A stretch of 64,000 nucleotides of DNA from Agapetus fuscipes (lineage: Eukaryota; Arthropoda; Insecta; Trichoptera; Glossosomatidae), in contig OX637335.1 of assembly GCA_951799405.1 (NCBI GenBank), forward strand, positions 17,240,342 through 17,304,341. The letters are read 5' to 3'. How positions within the stretch are numbered: the first letter of the stretch is position 1; every line of letters starts with the position of its first letter. The notes under the pieces were generated by a model. It did no database searches, was not told the DNA's origin, and saw only the letters and a program-made list of their open reading frames with translations. Positions 1-10,404 of the stretch are shown here, one piece after another. The position numbers and the translations under genes were made by a program.

Positions 1-362
1 GACAAACAAACACGAAAGGGACAAAATGGCAAACATTGCGGACATAAAGATTTAGATATAAGGATAGGCGAGAAAGTCTCGTTTAATTAAGTCTCCATGA
101 ACAAAGGGTTGATGGTGAAGGGATGTTTCGCTGGATAATATGACTGTCTTTTATTGCCAATATTCGCGTCGTTAAACGGTAGATGAAAGAGACCGGTGAC
201 CAGATGGTCCTGTATAGATACAAAATGACATCCAATTCTTGAGACGAAAATTTTCGTAGCATCTGTTGAATTAGACGTAGCTTTAAGGTTATAATCCAAC
301 TTATTATTGTTTTTCTCTTAATTTAATAGTAATATTCTGGATTGTAGGGCTATATTTTTTTA
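1..362. other. No recognised feature
   Basis: AT-rich with a 70-codon minus-strand frame (87-299) that resembles nothing I know. Confidence 0.5.
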
Positions 363-715
363 ATGATTTTTATAAAATACTTTTACCATACACTGGAGAG
401 ACAAATTGAAACGTTCGAAATGTATGTCTACCGAAATATGTTTCAGATCTCGTGGCGTGATCGGGTCGCCAATGAAGAAGTCTTCCGACATATGCGCACC
501 GCAAAGGAACTCCTGCCAACCATTAAACAGAGAAAGCTGACGTACTTTGGTCACGTTTTGAGAAATAAGAACTACCTTCTTTATCTTATTATACTGGGTA
601 AGATTGAGAAGAGAAGAACTCAGGGACGCCAAAGCACATCGTGGCTGACAAACTTGTAATAATGGTTAAATAAATGCACCAAGTCCCTGTTTCGAGCCGC
701 AAGATCCAAGGACTA
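363..715 (+). pseudogene. LINE reverse transcriptase C-terminal fragment (L1 group)
   Basis: Reads IETFEMYVYRNMFQISWRDR, VANEEVFRHM, KELLPTIKQRKLTYFGHVLRN and SWLTNL, then after two stops WLNKCTKSLFRAARSK. This is the conserved tail of a common insect LINE lineage, distinct from the intact RTE. Other pieces of this lineage are at 36.8, 43.8 and 58.8 kb. Confidence 0.75.
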
Positions 716-754
716 AATATCCATTATTTATTAATTTATATTTTAATGAACTAA

Positions 755-885
755 TAATAAATAATAACTCAATGACATATGTTGAAACAAGGGCAAAGTT
801 ATCGTCGAGGGCATGACGGAGTCCGAACTTGCGCTAGTTTCAAAAACACAAATTTGAGGGCTCAACCACGCCAGTGACTTGATTT
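755..885 (-). mobile_element. SINE D, tRNA-derived
   Basis: Minus strand: GTGGTTGAGCCCTCAAATTT, GCGCAAGTTCGGACTCCGTC (B box region), then AACTTTGCCCTTGTTTCAAC and an ATT-rich tail. Same tail as at 16.9 and 59.4 kb. Confidence 0.6.
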
Positions 886-1233
886 ATTTAGGTGTGATTC
901 ACACACAGCGTTAACCAAAAATTACCTTAATCAGTATTTTTTTGATTTATCGATAATAAAAAATTAAAGACCCTAGCTTGCAATACAACCAAAAGCTTAA
1001 ACAAATATGTCGGTATTTCTCCCTGCGTATGGTTTTAACCCCACCTTTGAGTATCGTTCACCTTTAAATACCATTAAAACGTAAAAGATCAAAGTATTAC
1101 GGAACATAAAAGATAACAAGATTTGCTTTGATCTGTGTTGCGTTTCATGAGTCAAGATTTCTTTTCGTTCTGGAAAATAGGCTCCCAAGCCGGACGTTCT
1201 ACCCACACACATTCTGTAAACATAACAAACTAC

Positions 1234-1275
1234 AATATTTTTTAGTGTTGATCTGTTAACACAGTGAAAGTCCAT
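1234..1275 (-). other. Start of a PLE reading frame (conserved N-terminal peptide)
   Basis: Immediately after the pseudo-LTR the minus strand reads MDFHCVNRSTLKNI. The same peptide, with conservative changes, starts at 26638, 28007, 32295 and 63361 on the plus strand and in decayed form at 14808 and 31959. The frame stays open further but the copies stop matching after NI. Confidence 0.6.
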
Positions 1276-1341
1276 TTTTATAAATATTTAAAAATATAAA
1301 TGGTTAAACATTGTTTTAATTCACTTTATTTTATTTGTTTA

Positions 1342-1381
1342 TGCTCGAATATTTTCGCCTAATGAGGCATCTTCAAGAGCA
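1342..1381 (-). ncRNA. Hammerhead-ribozyme-like motif in PLE
   Basis: On the minus strand: stem I TGCTC/GAGCA, core TTGAAGA (canonical CTGANGA with C3 changed to T), an extra T, stem II GCCT/AGGC with a CATT loop, GAA, then a 2-bp stem III AA/TT, with C at the cleavage position before GAG. PLE hammerheads with very short stem III are known. The C3 change should weaken this copy. Confidence 0.5.
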
Positions 1382-1595
1382 GAATGGTTACAAATATATT
1401 TTTATAAAATAATTTTCAAAACAATTTTCAAAACAACTTTTTTTCCAAAACAAAAGCAAAATTCATAGACAAAAATTTTAAGATTCAAAAATGCATTAGT
1501 GTTAGGTATAATGAAATTAAAAATTTTAATACAATAAAAATAAAATATGTTAGTTAAATAATAATAATAATAATAATAACAAATAAAAAACAAAA

Positions 1596-2285
1596 TTATT
1601 GCAATATTGGTGAAACATAGGGAATCTGCACATTCACTAAGTCTTTATTTTTATTTTTGTAGATTTCCAACGCTTCCAGAGCCATCAGTCTCCTCACTTC
1701 ACACTCAGAGTGTATTACCTCTACATTGGTAATATCGAAAGTATGGTCTTTATCAATGCAATGGTCTGCCATCTCAGAGTATGCAGATAAGCCTCTGAGT
1801 GCTCTGGAATGTTCTTTAAATCTTGTGCGTACTGATCTCCCTGTCTCACCAATATATAAAGCCTCACAGTCATTACATTTAATTTTATACACTCCACCCA
1901 TATCCAATTTATTTACTTTATCCTTATTGTTGAACAGTTATTTATGTAGATTGTTTTTAGTATAAAAAGCAAAGTTTATTTCATGTTTTAAATTTTTTTT
2001 AATTTTGTATGAAATACTATTATTTACAAATAAACATTTTCGCCAAGGTCTATCTAAATTTTGATTAGTAATTACAGGATAAATACTTTTTTTGAAAATG
2101 TCCTGGATATCATGTTTCTTAATTATCTGTTTTATTTCATTTTCTTTATACCCATTATTGATTGCAATATCCATAATACATTTGTATTCTTTCCTATATT
2201 CCTCATCATCAAGTGGCAACTGTTGTAACCTATGGGCCATGGCATGAAATGCTGACATCTTTTGAGAATATGGATGATTAGAAAA
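1596..2285 (-). pseudogene. Penelope-like element, linker and GIY-YIG endonuclease (3' end of ORF)
   Basis: Read on the minus strand, 2285-1938 gives the PLE linker (HPYSQKMSAFHAMAHRL, then NGYKENEIKQIIKKH). 1907-1596 gives the GIY-YIG domain: GVYKI, CNDC, YIGETGR with the catalytic-type Arg, then ADHC and DKDH supplying the His/Cys of the PLE zinc motif, and a Glu in ALEALEIYK. The two parts are in the same frame and separated by 10 codons and a single TAA stop at 1938-1940, so this copy is inactivated by one nonsense change. The reverse transcriptase core that should precede the linker is missing: homology stops near 2285. The 3' UTR, hammerhead-like motif and start of a further PLE unit follow at lower coordinates. 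Confidence 0.85.
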
Positions 2286-2653
2286 TTTATGTATTATGGT
2301 ATCTGTATACTATTTATGTATTATGGTATAGTGTGAAGTGAGGAGACTGATGGCTCTGGAAGCGTTAGAAATCTACAAAAATAAAAATAAAGACTTAGTG
2401 AATGTGCAGATTCCCTATGTTTCACCAATATTGCAATAATTTTGTTTTTTATTTGTTATTATTATTATTATTATTATTTAACTAACATATTTTATTTTTA
2501 TTGTATTAAAATTTTTAATTTCATTATACCTAACACTAATGCATTTTTGAATCTTAAAATTTTTGTCTATGAATTTTGCTTTTGTTTTGGAAAAAAAGTT
2601 GTTTTGAAAATTGTTTTGAAAATTATTTTATAAAAATATATTTGTAACCATTC

Positions 2654-2693
2654 TGCTCTTGAAGATGCCTCATTAGGCGAAAATATTCGAGCC
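2654..2693 (+). ncRNA. Hammerhead-ribozyme-like motif in PLE (inverted arm)
   Basis: Same fold as the copy in the left arm, here on the plus strand. Core is TTGAAGA and the distal stem I base is changed (GAGCC instead of GAGCA). Predicted cleavage would fall between 2688 and 2689. Confidence 0.45.
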
Positions 2694-2757
2694 TAAACAA
2701 ATAAAATAAAGTGAATTAAAACAATGTTTAACCATTTATATTTTTAAATATTTATAA

Positions 2758-4693
2758 CAAACTACTATCCCACGTATAAAACACTGCATTTACCAGAAAT
2801 GTTCATAAACTAAAACGCACACTAGAGTAGTTGTTTTTGCTTCGTGAAATTTTTGTAAAACGTCATGATTAAGTTTGAAATTATTGTTTTATCCTTGAGG
2901 TACTGAAAGTTAAGTTAACTAGAGAACAAGGTTTTTATATACCTAACTGATGGTTGTGGTATTGAACTTTTGTGTTCCTTAATAAAAGCTGAATCATAAA
3001 GGAAAGGTGTATTTAAAGTTGTAGAAGTAAATTTGAAATGTATATACAAACAAAAATTTTAATTTAAAAAGTTGACGGTTAAAAATATCATTACTTCACA
3101 ATTATGATACTTTTTTAAACAAAGATTATAAAAGGAGGTGTAATATTTATTAAAAGAATTTGTAAAAATGACCCAAAAAAAAGTCCGTGCAAGCTATATG
3201 CTACGCTAGCTTTTCTACTATGGCGTAGAGCCTGATAGAATCGTAGACCCAAAGTGCTGTGGAAGCGTAGCACTAGCCACCGGGCAAATCTAATAACGGC
3301 CAGTCCAGTAACGAGAGGTTGTGTGCTGAACCATGAGTGAACTGACAGCTAGATTGATGGCCAAACTCCGTTAGTGCACCAAAGAAAGGCTTTAACCACA
3401 AAATTTAAAGGAAATTTCCCATTATTCTGGCGCTCGGAAATAAAAAAAAGACTCGTCTTATCGATGGCGCTATTTCTGTTACTGTAATGCTGTCGCTTTT
3501 TCACTAGAGATGGTCAGAATCTCTGTTTTTCTTCTCCAAATATTTTTTAAATAAAGGATAGAGGCGCACAGGAGTAGACAATTCCTATCGCCATGGAATT
3601 GGGGGAGTGTCAAATTTGTCAAGGTTACCAATACTATTTCTAAGACAAGATCAAAGTAGTTGATGCTAATCTTACAAAACGTATGTTTGACTAAATTTGC
3701 GACATTATTTCTTGATGATCTTAGCTTTGGTCATTTGACTAGCATATGATTAAAAATGACTATCATGGTTTTAAAACTTGATATGCCGTCTGAAAAAGCT
3801 GTGACTGAAAATTATTATCGATTAATAAACTATTTTTTCTTTTCAAAAAATTCCAGATTATTGCTTTAGGTTAAAACAAATAAAATAAGGACCAAACATC
3901 ATGTTACATTGAAACACATACGACGTTTTAGTAATAAAAGCTTACTTGATCAATTTATAAAGTCAAAATGATACTTGATTTCGTTTTAATTTCAAAAATG
4001 AAATTTGTTATTGATCTTTTTTTTGGAAAAAGTAAACAACAAGCATTTTCAATTAGGTTGCCATGTTGGCACACAAAAACATTACTTTTATTACATCCCC
4101 TTTCCCCTGATAGTTGCTTGCATACGCCCGGGCCATGAATAAATCATCGGCCAAATTCAAGGGAGAGAGAACACTTCAAAATATAAAAAAAAGTTGGGAA
4201 CTTTGACCATTAATCAAACGCAATATTGATCCGCCCACCACTTGATTCATATACCCCTCCAAAATAAAAGAAAGTTATTTAACATATGTTATTTTATTTT
4301 TATTAGATAAGCTCTTTTCTCAAAAATATTAACTCGTCTTTCATCTTTTCCTAAGACTTTCTCTGTCCACTCCTGAAAGTAGGGCCCCTGAATTTTATCC
4401 ATGCCTTTAATTGTCTCCTGCATTCACTTTTTAAATTGTTTAATTTTTTGGTGGTTGAAGGAGGTTTAGGAATAAGTCACAACGTTTGCCAGACAAATTG
4501 TTATTAGTCAATTATCTTAAAATAGGCAAGACAAGATCTACTGGATGAGCTCGTCGGACATAAAAACATATTTTTTTGCAGAAAGATATTTCTCCTTTTA
4601 TAAACAAAAAGAAAGAAAATAGGTATTTACAGTATCTTAGCACTAGATTACCAACGAGTCCATTTTTTGAGAACTGCGCCTAGATGGCTTGAC
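2758..4693. other. No recognised gene
   Basis: AT-rich intron-like sequence apart from the GC patch at 3185-3310 and a non-repetitive stretch near 4100-4400. No open frame over 60 codons. Confidence 0.5.
3185..3310. repeat. GC-rich patch with repeated CTACGC/GCGTAG
   Basis: ATGCTACGCTAGC, TGGCGTAGAGCC, GAAGCGTAGCACTAGCC. Similar patches at 24325-24400, 27590-27735, 42555-42680 and 63685-63760 share these hexamers without alignable longer sequence. Confidence 0.35.
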
Positions 4694-4707
4694 TCTAGCC
4701 AGTTTAT

Positions 4708-4826
4708 AAATATTTAAAAATATAAATGGTAAAACATTGTTTTAATTCACTTTATTTTATTTGTTTATGCTCGAATATTTTCGCCTAATGAGGCATCTTC
4801 AAGAGCAGAATGGTTACAAATATATT
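4708..4826 (-). mobile_element. 119-bp hammerhead-bearing PLE mini-element
   Basis: Contains only the PLE segment from just before the hammerhead-like motif to the AT-rich end of the pseudo-LTR. It carries no coding sequence. It interrupts a degraded LINE fragment and is bounded exactly by a 14-bp direct repeat (4694-4707 and 4827-4840), so it inserted as this unit and is not a leftover of a longer copy. Confidence 0.75.
4768..4807 (-). ncRNA. Hammerhead-ribozyme-like motif in mini-element
   Basis: Minus strand: TGCTC, TTGAAGA, T, GCCT-CATT-AGGC, GAA, AA-TA-TT, C, GAGCA. Stem I and stem II pair perfectly; the core has T for C at position 3. Confidence 0.5.
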
Positions 4827-4840
4827 TCTAGCCAGTTTAT

Positions 4841-5043
4841 GTTGGACACGTCAGATTTTCAATTCTTCCGACACGTTTTCCATGGTAATGAGGATAGCTT
4901 GGAGCGACTGGTTGAGATAGGTAGCCTGCAGGTAAGACAGGAAGAGGAAGATCCTTTACACAATGGACCAATCAAGTGCAAATAGCAGCATGCACCTCAA
5001 TGGTTGGAACACTGCGGGCAGAGCAATGAAGAGAGAATTGGAG
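4841..5043 (+). pseudogene. LINE reverse transcriptase tail fragment (L2 group)
   Basis: Reads QFFRHVFHGNEDSLERLVEIG, then after a +1 shift GKTGRGRSFTQWTNQVQ and TLRAEQ-RENW, the FGH..R..SLE...LG...GRGR..TQW pattern of insect LINE tails. Interrupted upstream by the 119-bp P insert and ended by a SINE B at about 5047. Confidence 0.6.
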
Positions 5044-5046
5044 TAG

Positions 5047-5333
5047 AGTCCGTAGTCTAGTGGTTATGCCTCTGACTTGTAAATGGAAGGTTGTGGGTTT
5101 TCATCTTGGCAGAGCTTCAAAATCTAAAATTTATATTTCCAAATATGCTTTTCGCTGGGTTGAACAATTCAAATACCTTGACCACAGATCGGTCAAAAAA
5201 TATCCAGCCTTACAGCAACTTGGTTTTGCTTGAGAATTGGGGCTTTTACGACCAAGCTCGCAGAGAGCTTTTGAGGTGTGATTGACACAAAACAGCGCTC
5301 ATCAAATAAATCATCCTTGTATTATTATTATTA
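5047..5333 (+). mobile_element. SINE B, full length, (ATT)n-type tail
   Basis: tRNA-like head GTCCGTAGTCTAGTGGTTAT (A box) and GGTTGTGGGTTTTCATC (weakened B box), body CTTACAGCAACTTGG and GAGGTGTGATTGACAC, tail CAAATAAATCATCC plus ATTATTATTATT. Confidence 0.8.
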
Positions 5334-5768
5334 GAACAAACTGGCGAGATCGAACCCTTGTACTTTAGCTTTGTTCACTAGCGGCCTATCAATTGTACTA
5401 TCGGTGGGACAAAAATAAGACATTGAAATCGAAAGAATGAATATATTTTTAACGTTTAGAACCATTTACAATATTGTTAATAATACAACAGCATGCGCTA
5501 CAGAGAAGGAATGCGTTTGTTAATGGAAACACGTCCTTGGACGGTTATTATAGAGGAATTGCTTTGGGACTTGGGGGTCCATCTATTGTGAAACATGCAA
5601 GACAGAAAGAGCTGTCACAGAGGGAAGGCAGCAACCAGATGGATGACTTCCATTTCTCTTGTACTTTCACTAAGTATAAAACTTTCCGAATATAAGATTA
5701 TTTGTACATTTTAATTTAACTCAGTGATTGTTTATTCTATATAGTAAAATGTAATTAATTGTTTCTAC

Positions 5769-5971
5769 TCCTTGACTTATAGGTTGGTATAAGGCTGATA
5801 GCCCGTACTGTAAAAAATGGTTAAATTTGCCAATTTCACCCCTGTTGCAGGGAGGGACAGCGAAAATTGCTGGGCTTATGTACATTTGAGTTTTGTGTTT
5901 TTGAATTGCAAGTACACATTTGTAAGCGAGAACTTAAACTTAATTTGTCTTTGCTATTAAGATTAGATTAT
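5769..5971 (+). mobile_element. A copy (RTE 3' end), internally shortened
   Basis: Starts TCCTTGACTTATAGGTTGG and ends in GATTAGATTA. The part near ATGCATG is deleted. A little RTE spacer (AAAATGTAATTAATTG) precedes it. Confidence 0.75.
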
Positions 5972-6014
5972 TCGTTAAAAAAATACAAGGTTCACTTTTA
6001 AAATTTTATTGTTT

Positions 6015-6052
6015 GCTTAAATATTTTCGCCCTAAAAGGCACCTTCAGGAGC
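6015..6052 (-). ncRNA. Hammerhead-ribozyme-like motif, degraded
   Basis: Minus strand: GCTC, CTGAAGG (A9 changed to G), GCCTTTTAGGGC, GAA, AA-TA-TT, T, AAGC. Stem I has a C-A mismatch next to the predicted cleavage site. Confidence 0.35.
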
Positions 6053-6154
6053 AAAAATATTTCAGAAAAAAAAAATGGAAAGTGACCTAAAATTGTGTAT
6101 TTTATTTATGCATTCAATAGAAAAAAACGTTTTAATTCACTGGTATTTATTTTT

Positions 6155-6193
6155 TACTCAAACGTTTTCGCTTATAAGGCATCTTCAGGAGCA
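6155..6193 (-). ncRNA. Hammerhead-ribozyme-like motif, intact core
   Basis: Minus strand: TGCTC, then a perfect CTGAAGA core, T, an imperfect stem II (GCCTTATAAGC), GAA, AA-CG-TT stem III, T at the cleavage position, GAGTA. Stem I pairs with one G-T wobble. Confidence 0.5.
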
Positions 6194-6886
6194 TAATTGT
6201 TACAAATACTAAATAGTATTTACGTAACAATTCCAAAAATCATAACAATATATTATATTTTTTCTGTCTACGCGTCGCTTGGATATTTACGCATGTGCTA
6301 TATTCTGAGTACAGAAGTTAGATTTTCAATGCGTAAAATTTACGCATTTGGTCTACAATCTACATGATAAACCAGTGTTACAAGAAAGAGTTTTTCCAGA
6401 TTTTCAGATGTTATGATTTTTGTACAGCTTTAGAATGAACATTAAATTTCGTAAAACGTTTATTTCTGAACAAAAATAGCAGTTATTTGAAATGAACTGT
6501 GTTTATTTCACATTTGTTTTCTTCTTAAATGAAATTTTTTACATATTTTTGAAAAAAGTTTAAAAAAACACATACGGTCTGTTTCATAGAAGGTTTTTTT
6601 TAAATGTTTTAAGTATTGGCTTTGAAGCAAAAATATTAAAATAAGTGTTAAATTAATGTAATTAATTAAGTAAATAATGTAAGTAATTAATTAATATTAA
6701 AATAATGTTTTTTAACAGTCTTCGTCTTCTTTTCACTTAAAAGGGAGTTCAGTTATACCAGTCAGCTTTTTCAGGACCTCTAAATGGTTCAGCGAAAACC
6801 TTAGAAGTGGGAATGCATTAAATCATGAGCTTTAATGCCAATGTATCTTTGCGACTTTGATTATATTATATTAAAGATAAAGTTAA

Positions 6887-7190
6887 TCCAGTCGATAGCT
6901 CAGTTGGTAGAGTGCTTGCATTTTATGCTGAGAGCTCGGGTTCTAATCTCACCGAGGATGTCAGAAATGATTCTCTGTTTTGGTGTTTATTTCAAAACCC
7001 TAAATGAAATACCGGCAAGGTTTACTCAGCTTTCCAGCCCTCTAGAGAGCTGGCAAACTCCAACTTAAATTCAAGTGGTTTTCACAGGTAAGGCCAGCCT
7101 CCTTCTCTGTGAAAATAAATAAATTCCACTCGCCACATGCGACATCTTTCAGGGATAACGCGGCAAGAAGTTACAATATGTATTATGAGA
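6887..7190 (+). mobile_element. SINE C, near full length
   Basis: tRNA-like head GTCGATAGCTCAGTTGGTAG (A box) and TCGGGTTCTAATCTCACCG (B box, decayed), body ACCGGCAAGGTTTACTCAGC, CGGCAAGAAGTTACAATATG at the 3' side. Confidence 0.85.
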
Positions 7191-7199
7191 AGCTTAAAT

Positions 7200-7223
7200 G
7201 CGATGCGTTCTCCAACGCATCGC
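7200..7223. repeat. 10-bp hairpin at a SINE C 3' end
   Basis: GCGATGCGTT, CTCC, AACGCATCGC, just behind the SINE C copy; probably grown from its GCGTT-type tail. Confidence 0.6.
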
Positions 7224-7774
7224 TTCTTTATTTTGCCTAAATTGTTTTCATAATACCAGAATGAATGGACTGATGCGTGAATGGAAGGTTCTGCTAGAAA
7301 GACTAATGTTAGAATAATACCAATATATTGTTTTGATTTTTTTTTTTGTATAAATATTGTTTTTTTTTTTTATAATATTCCATCCTTTTGTCAACATTAT
7401 AACTATATGGTATCGCGCTGTCGCTATCTTGATTATGTTGTTTCAATAAATAAATAAATAATTTTACAAACACACTATTCCCATAAATTGATATAGTCCG
7501 AGTTGCAAATTAAATTAAGGCCGCTCTACAATTTGCCCAGTTAATTAAACAAACCCCTCCTTCCGAAAATGGCACAAAGGTTGCAAAATGGCAGCTCGCT
7601 TAATCTGCGGGGATATATACAAATAAAACATTTCCGCTTTCATATACTTCTCTGTACATTGAGTTATAATATTAGTGGAGGAGAAACTAGCGTACGGCAT
7701 TGTTACATACTATGAAGTTCATCTGCCAACTACAGAGCTGTCAAACACCTTTGAATATTTAACAATCATATCAT

Positions 7775-8029
7775 ATTCCTTGACTTATCGGTTGGTATGA
7801 GGCTAACCACCCATACGGTAAAAAATGGTTCACTTTGCCAATGTCATCCCTGTGTCAGGGAAGGTCGTCAAAATTTGTAGAGCTTATGTTCATTTGAGGT
7901 TTGGATTTTATTTGTAAGTACACATTCAGCAATTGTAAGCGCGAACTACGCGTGTTTGTTTGTGGGCATGCATTTGAGAGCTTTCAATGAATATATCCTT
8001 GCAACTTAGATTATAGATTATTATTATAT
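7775..8029 (+). mobile_element. A copy (RTE 3' end)
   Basis: ATTCCTTGACTTATCGGTTG through GCAACTTAGATTATAGATTA. Full A length. Confidence 0.8.
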
Positions 8030-8169
8030 TTCAGATCTTTAAGAATATTTTTTGCTTTCTCCTACTTGTGTTTCGACATTCAATAATTAAACATGCCGTT
8101 ATAACCTATATCTAAAATTTATAGGAACATTTTCAAAGACGTAAAGCATTTAAAACAAATACAACAAAC

Positions 8170-8336
8170 ATTAAAAATTCATAATAAATGCATGACCATA
8201 AGCAGACGCGTGTAAGTTAGCGCTTACCAATTCTGCATGTGTACCTTCTTACAAAATAAAATCAAAAACTCAAATGAGCACCCTGCAACTTTTGCCGACC
8301 TTTTCTAAAACAGGGTACATTGGCAAAGCGAAACAA
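8170..8336 (-). mobile_element. A copy, truncated at both ends
   Basis: AAATGCATGACCATAAGCAG through CATTGGCAAAGCG, lacking both the head and the GATTA tail. Confidence 0.65.
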
Positions 8337-8347
8337 GTAATTAACAC

Positions 8348-8466
8348 TACAATAATATACGGATAATTTATTTGGTGAGCGCTGTTTTTGTGTGGATCAT
8401 ACCTCTGCGAGGCGTCACTATAGGAAGCGCCAATTCTCAAGCATGACCCAGTTGTTGTAAGTCTAA
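8348..8466 (-). mobile_element. SINE B 3' half
   Basis: TAATATACGGATAATTTATT, GGTGAGCGCTGTTTTTGTGT, CAAGCATGACCCAGTTGTTG. Confidence 0.7.
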
Positions 8467-9075
8467 GTAATTCTTATGCTTTATGCCATTTTTCTTTCAA
8501 AATTCAGAATTTCACCGAACATAATGATTGCAACAGGTGCGTAGGATTTCCGCACAGGAAAGACTTTTAAGTAATACCAACAGTGCAGAACAAAATTAAC
8601 GATTGTATTTTTTGCCTGTTAACAGTGTGTCGAAGCTTGAAGTCTCATTGTTCTCTTTCTTACTTACAAAGATAAGTGTGAGAAAGGTTAAAAAGGGTAT
8701 AACCTCTAGTTGTGTTAAAATAGTTTCTGCTCCACAGTAATATAACTCAATGTCTCGGTATCTGGAAATTATCCAGGGAACAAAGTTGTACTATTCGCTA
8801 GTGGAACATTATCTACTGCGACAATTTGTAATAATTATCACCGTTTGTAGCGAAATGTTTTAGCTCTCGGTCTTTGTACATCTGCACATCTACAAGGTGT
8901 TGAATTGTTGTATTGCATTAATTTAATTATTCATTTAATTAAAATAAATAAAACATATGAAAAAAGTTGTCTAGTTCATTAATTGATGTAACAAGAATCA
9001 AGAAGCGCCTGTGCAATGATACACTGTCATAAAAGGCGCCTTATAAAATTTGTATTTCATCAAGAACCGTCAATG

Positions 9076-9440
9076 TTCCATAACTTATAGGTTGGTATGC
9101 GACTGACCACGCTGTTGAAATGGTTCCCTGTGCCAATGTCAATAGAAGATCCTGTAAGAATTTCACAGCGACTAGCCAGCTGATAATGCCCATCGGAGCA
9201 ATGGGTGAAACTGTCCGGAAAGAATCAACCAGACTACGGCTACATAGCCCGAATAAAGTGATTGTTGTGTCAATGTCAATACAGTTTCAGGGAATGTCGG
9301 AAAGATTTTCAGGGTGTATGTTCATTTGAGATTTGGGTTTCTATGTTGTAGGTTCACATGCAGCATGTATAAGCGCGAACTTATACGTGTCTGCTTGTGA
9401 AAATGTATGTAATATAAATCTCTAATGTTATATAATATAT
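9076..9440 (+). mobile_element. A copy interrupted by the 126-bp insert
   Basis: Head AACTTATAGGTTGGTATGCG at 9082. A resumes at 9282 (CAGTTTCAGGGAATGTCGG) and continues to AATATAAATCTCTAATG. The gap is the insert bounded by CAATGTCAATA repeats. Confidence 0.7.
9145..9270 (+). mobile_element. 126-bp insertion with a hammerhead-like core
   Basis: Interrupts an A copy and is flanked by an 11-bp direct repeat, CAATGTCAATA, at 9134-9144 and 9271-9281. Inside it reads CTGATAAT, a stem GCCCAT/ATGGGT, then GAAACTGTC, the same order as a hammerhead core (position 8 is A instead of G). Stem I is not convincing. Confidence 0.5.
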
Positions 9441-9489
9441 TTTCATGTGTACTGTACCGATGTGTCTTATGAATGCTGGAAATTAATTT

Positions 9490-9650
9490 AAAAACTATAT
9501 ACAACATTTTCGTGTTTTACTTGTTTTATTAGCTGAGATTGTGTAGAATGTGATTCTTAAGACAATTTTATGTAAAGGTCATCTATGAATCAAATGGTAG
9601 ATAAGCCAAACAGGCACTGGAGGGACGATATGTCACCTTCTATCTGGGAA
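9490..9650 (+). mobile_element. M element, right part
   Basis: TTTTATTAGCTGAGATTGTG, GATTCTTAAGACAATTTTAT, then AGATAAGCCAAACAGGCACT and GGACGA match the second half of M. No left half precedes it. Confidence 0.55.
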
Positions 9651-10404
9651 TACTATACAACCACATCAGTCTATGGATTAATCCTGTGATACCCAGCTGA
9701 ACATTATTTTTAGAAAATTTGTGAAAACCACTCGACTGCGAGAAACGTTTAGAAAATTAAACCACAATATTATACTTCGTTTCACACAAAACTAATTAAG
9801 GTTTATTCAAAGACATTAATGAATGGAATTATGAATTCCTAGAAACTTTTCGTATATTTTAAAAAAACAAGCACCTTTTCGAAGGGATTTAATGTAAAAA
9901 TCTAATGGCTCGGTATAAAAGCTAAAACTTGGGCGAATTATCTTTTAAGAAAAAGGTGTTGGCATTAGGCCTATTCATATTTTTTACTTCTTTCTTTTTG
10001 CATTGAGTCCAGTACTCGGAGTATAAAACATTTTGTAAACTTGCGTAAATAGAAAAAATGACTAGAAATATTGTCACTCGCTAGAGGTGCTATTTTATCT
10101 TTTCTATATTTTAATATTCAGAGCTCACTTGATGTTTAATACTCGGGATACAGACATGAATAGTTTACAAATAAATGTAGCCACAATAGCGTCACAGTTA
10201 GATAAGTCGTATGATGGTTAACATTTTTTAACAACATAAACGTAAACATATGTATGTAGTACTTCTTTCAAATTTTAAAGTAATTTAACGTTTTAAATTT
10301 ACGTCAGGCCAACAACTCACCCTGTTTAAATCCCAAATCCATCAGATCGTCGATTACAACCACATTACAACAGTCATCTTTGATTCGGTATACCACAGAA
10401 ACTG

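Larger units (their letters stand above)
1278..2757. repeat. Large PLE palindrome with arms of about 426 bp
   Basis: Left arm 1278-1704 and right arm 2332-2757 are inverted copies of the same PLE 3' end (last part of the GIY-YIG frame, 3' UTR, hammerhead-like motif, pseudo-LTR), differing at only a few bases (for example GCGTTG versus GCGTTA near the arm tip). The unpaired centre is the remaining PLE coding fragment. The right arm begins abruptly inside the coding region. Confidence 0.85.
4694..4840. repeat. 14-bp target-site duplication around the mini-element
   Basis: TCTAGCCAGTTTAT occurs at 4694-4707 and again at 4827-4840, identical, directly abutting both ends of the 119-bp insert. Confidence 0.85.
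6000..6245 (-). mobile_element. Two tandem PLE pseudo-LTR remnants
   Basis: Two diverged copies of the hammerhead/pseudo-LTR segment follow each other in the same orientation (about 6000-6080 and 6125-6245), each with the TTTTCGC...GGCA.CTTCAGGAGC pattern. Both retain CTGAAG in the core, closer to the functional consensus than the P copies near 1-5 kb. Confidence 0.6.

Noticed and set aside
1402..1593. Identical 63-codon frames at 1402-1593(-) and 2442-2633(+)
   Set aside because: They are the AT-rich PLE 3' UTR present twice because of the palindrome, not a duplicated gene.
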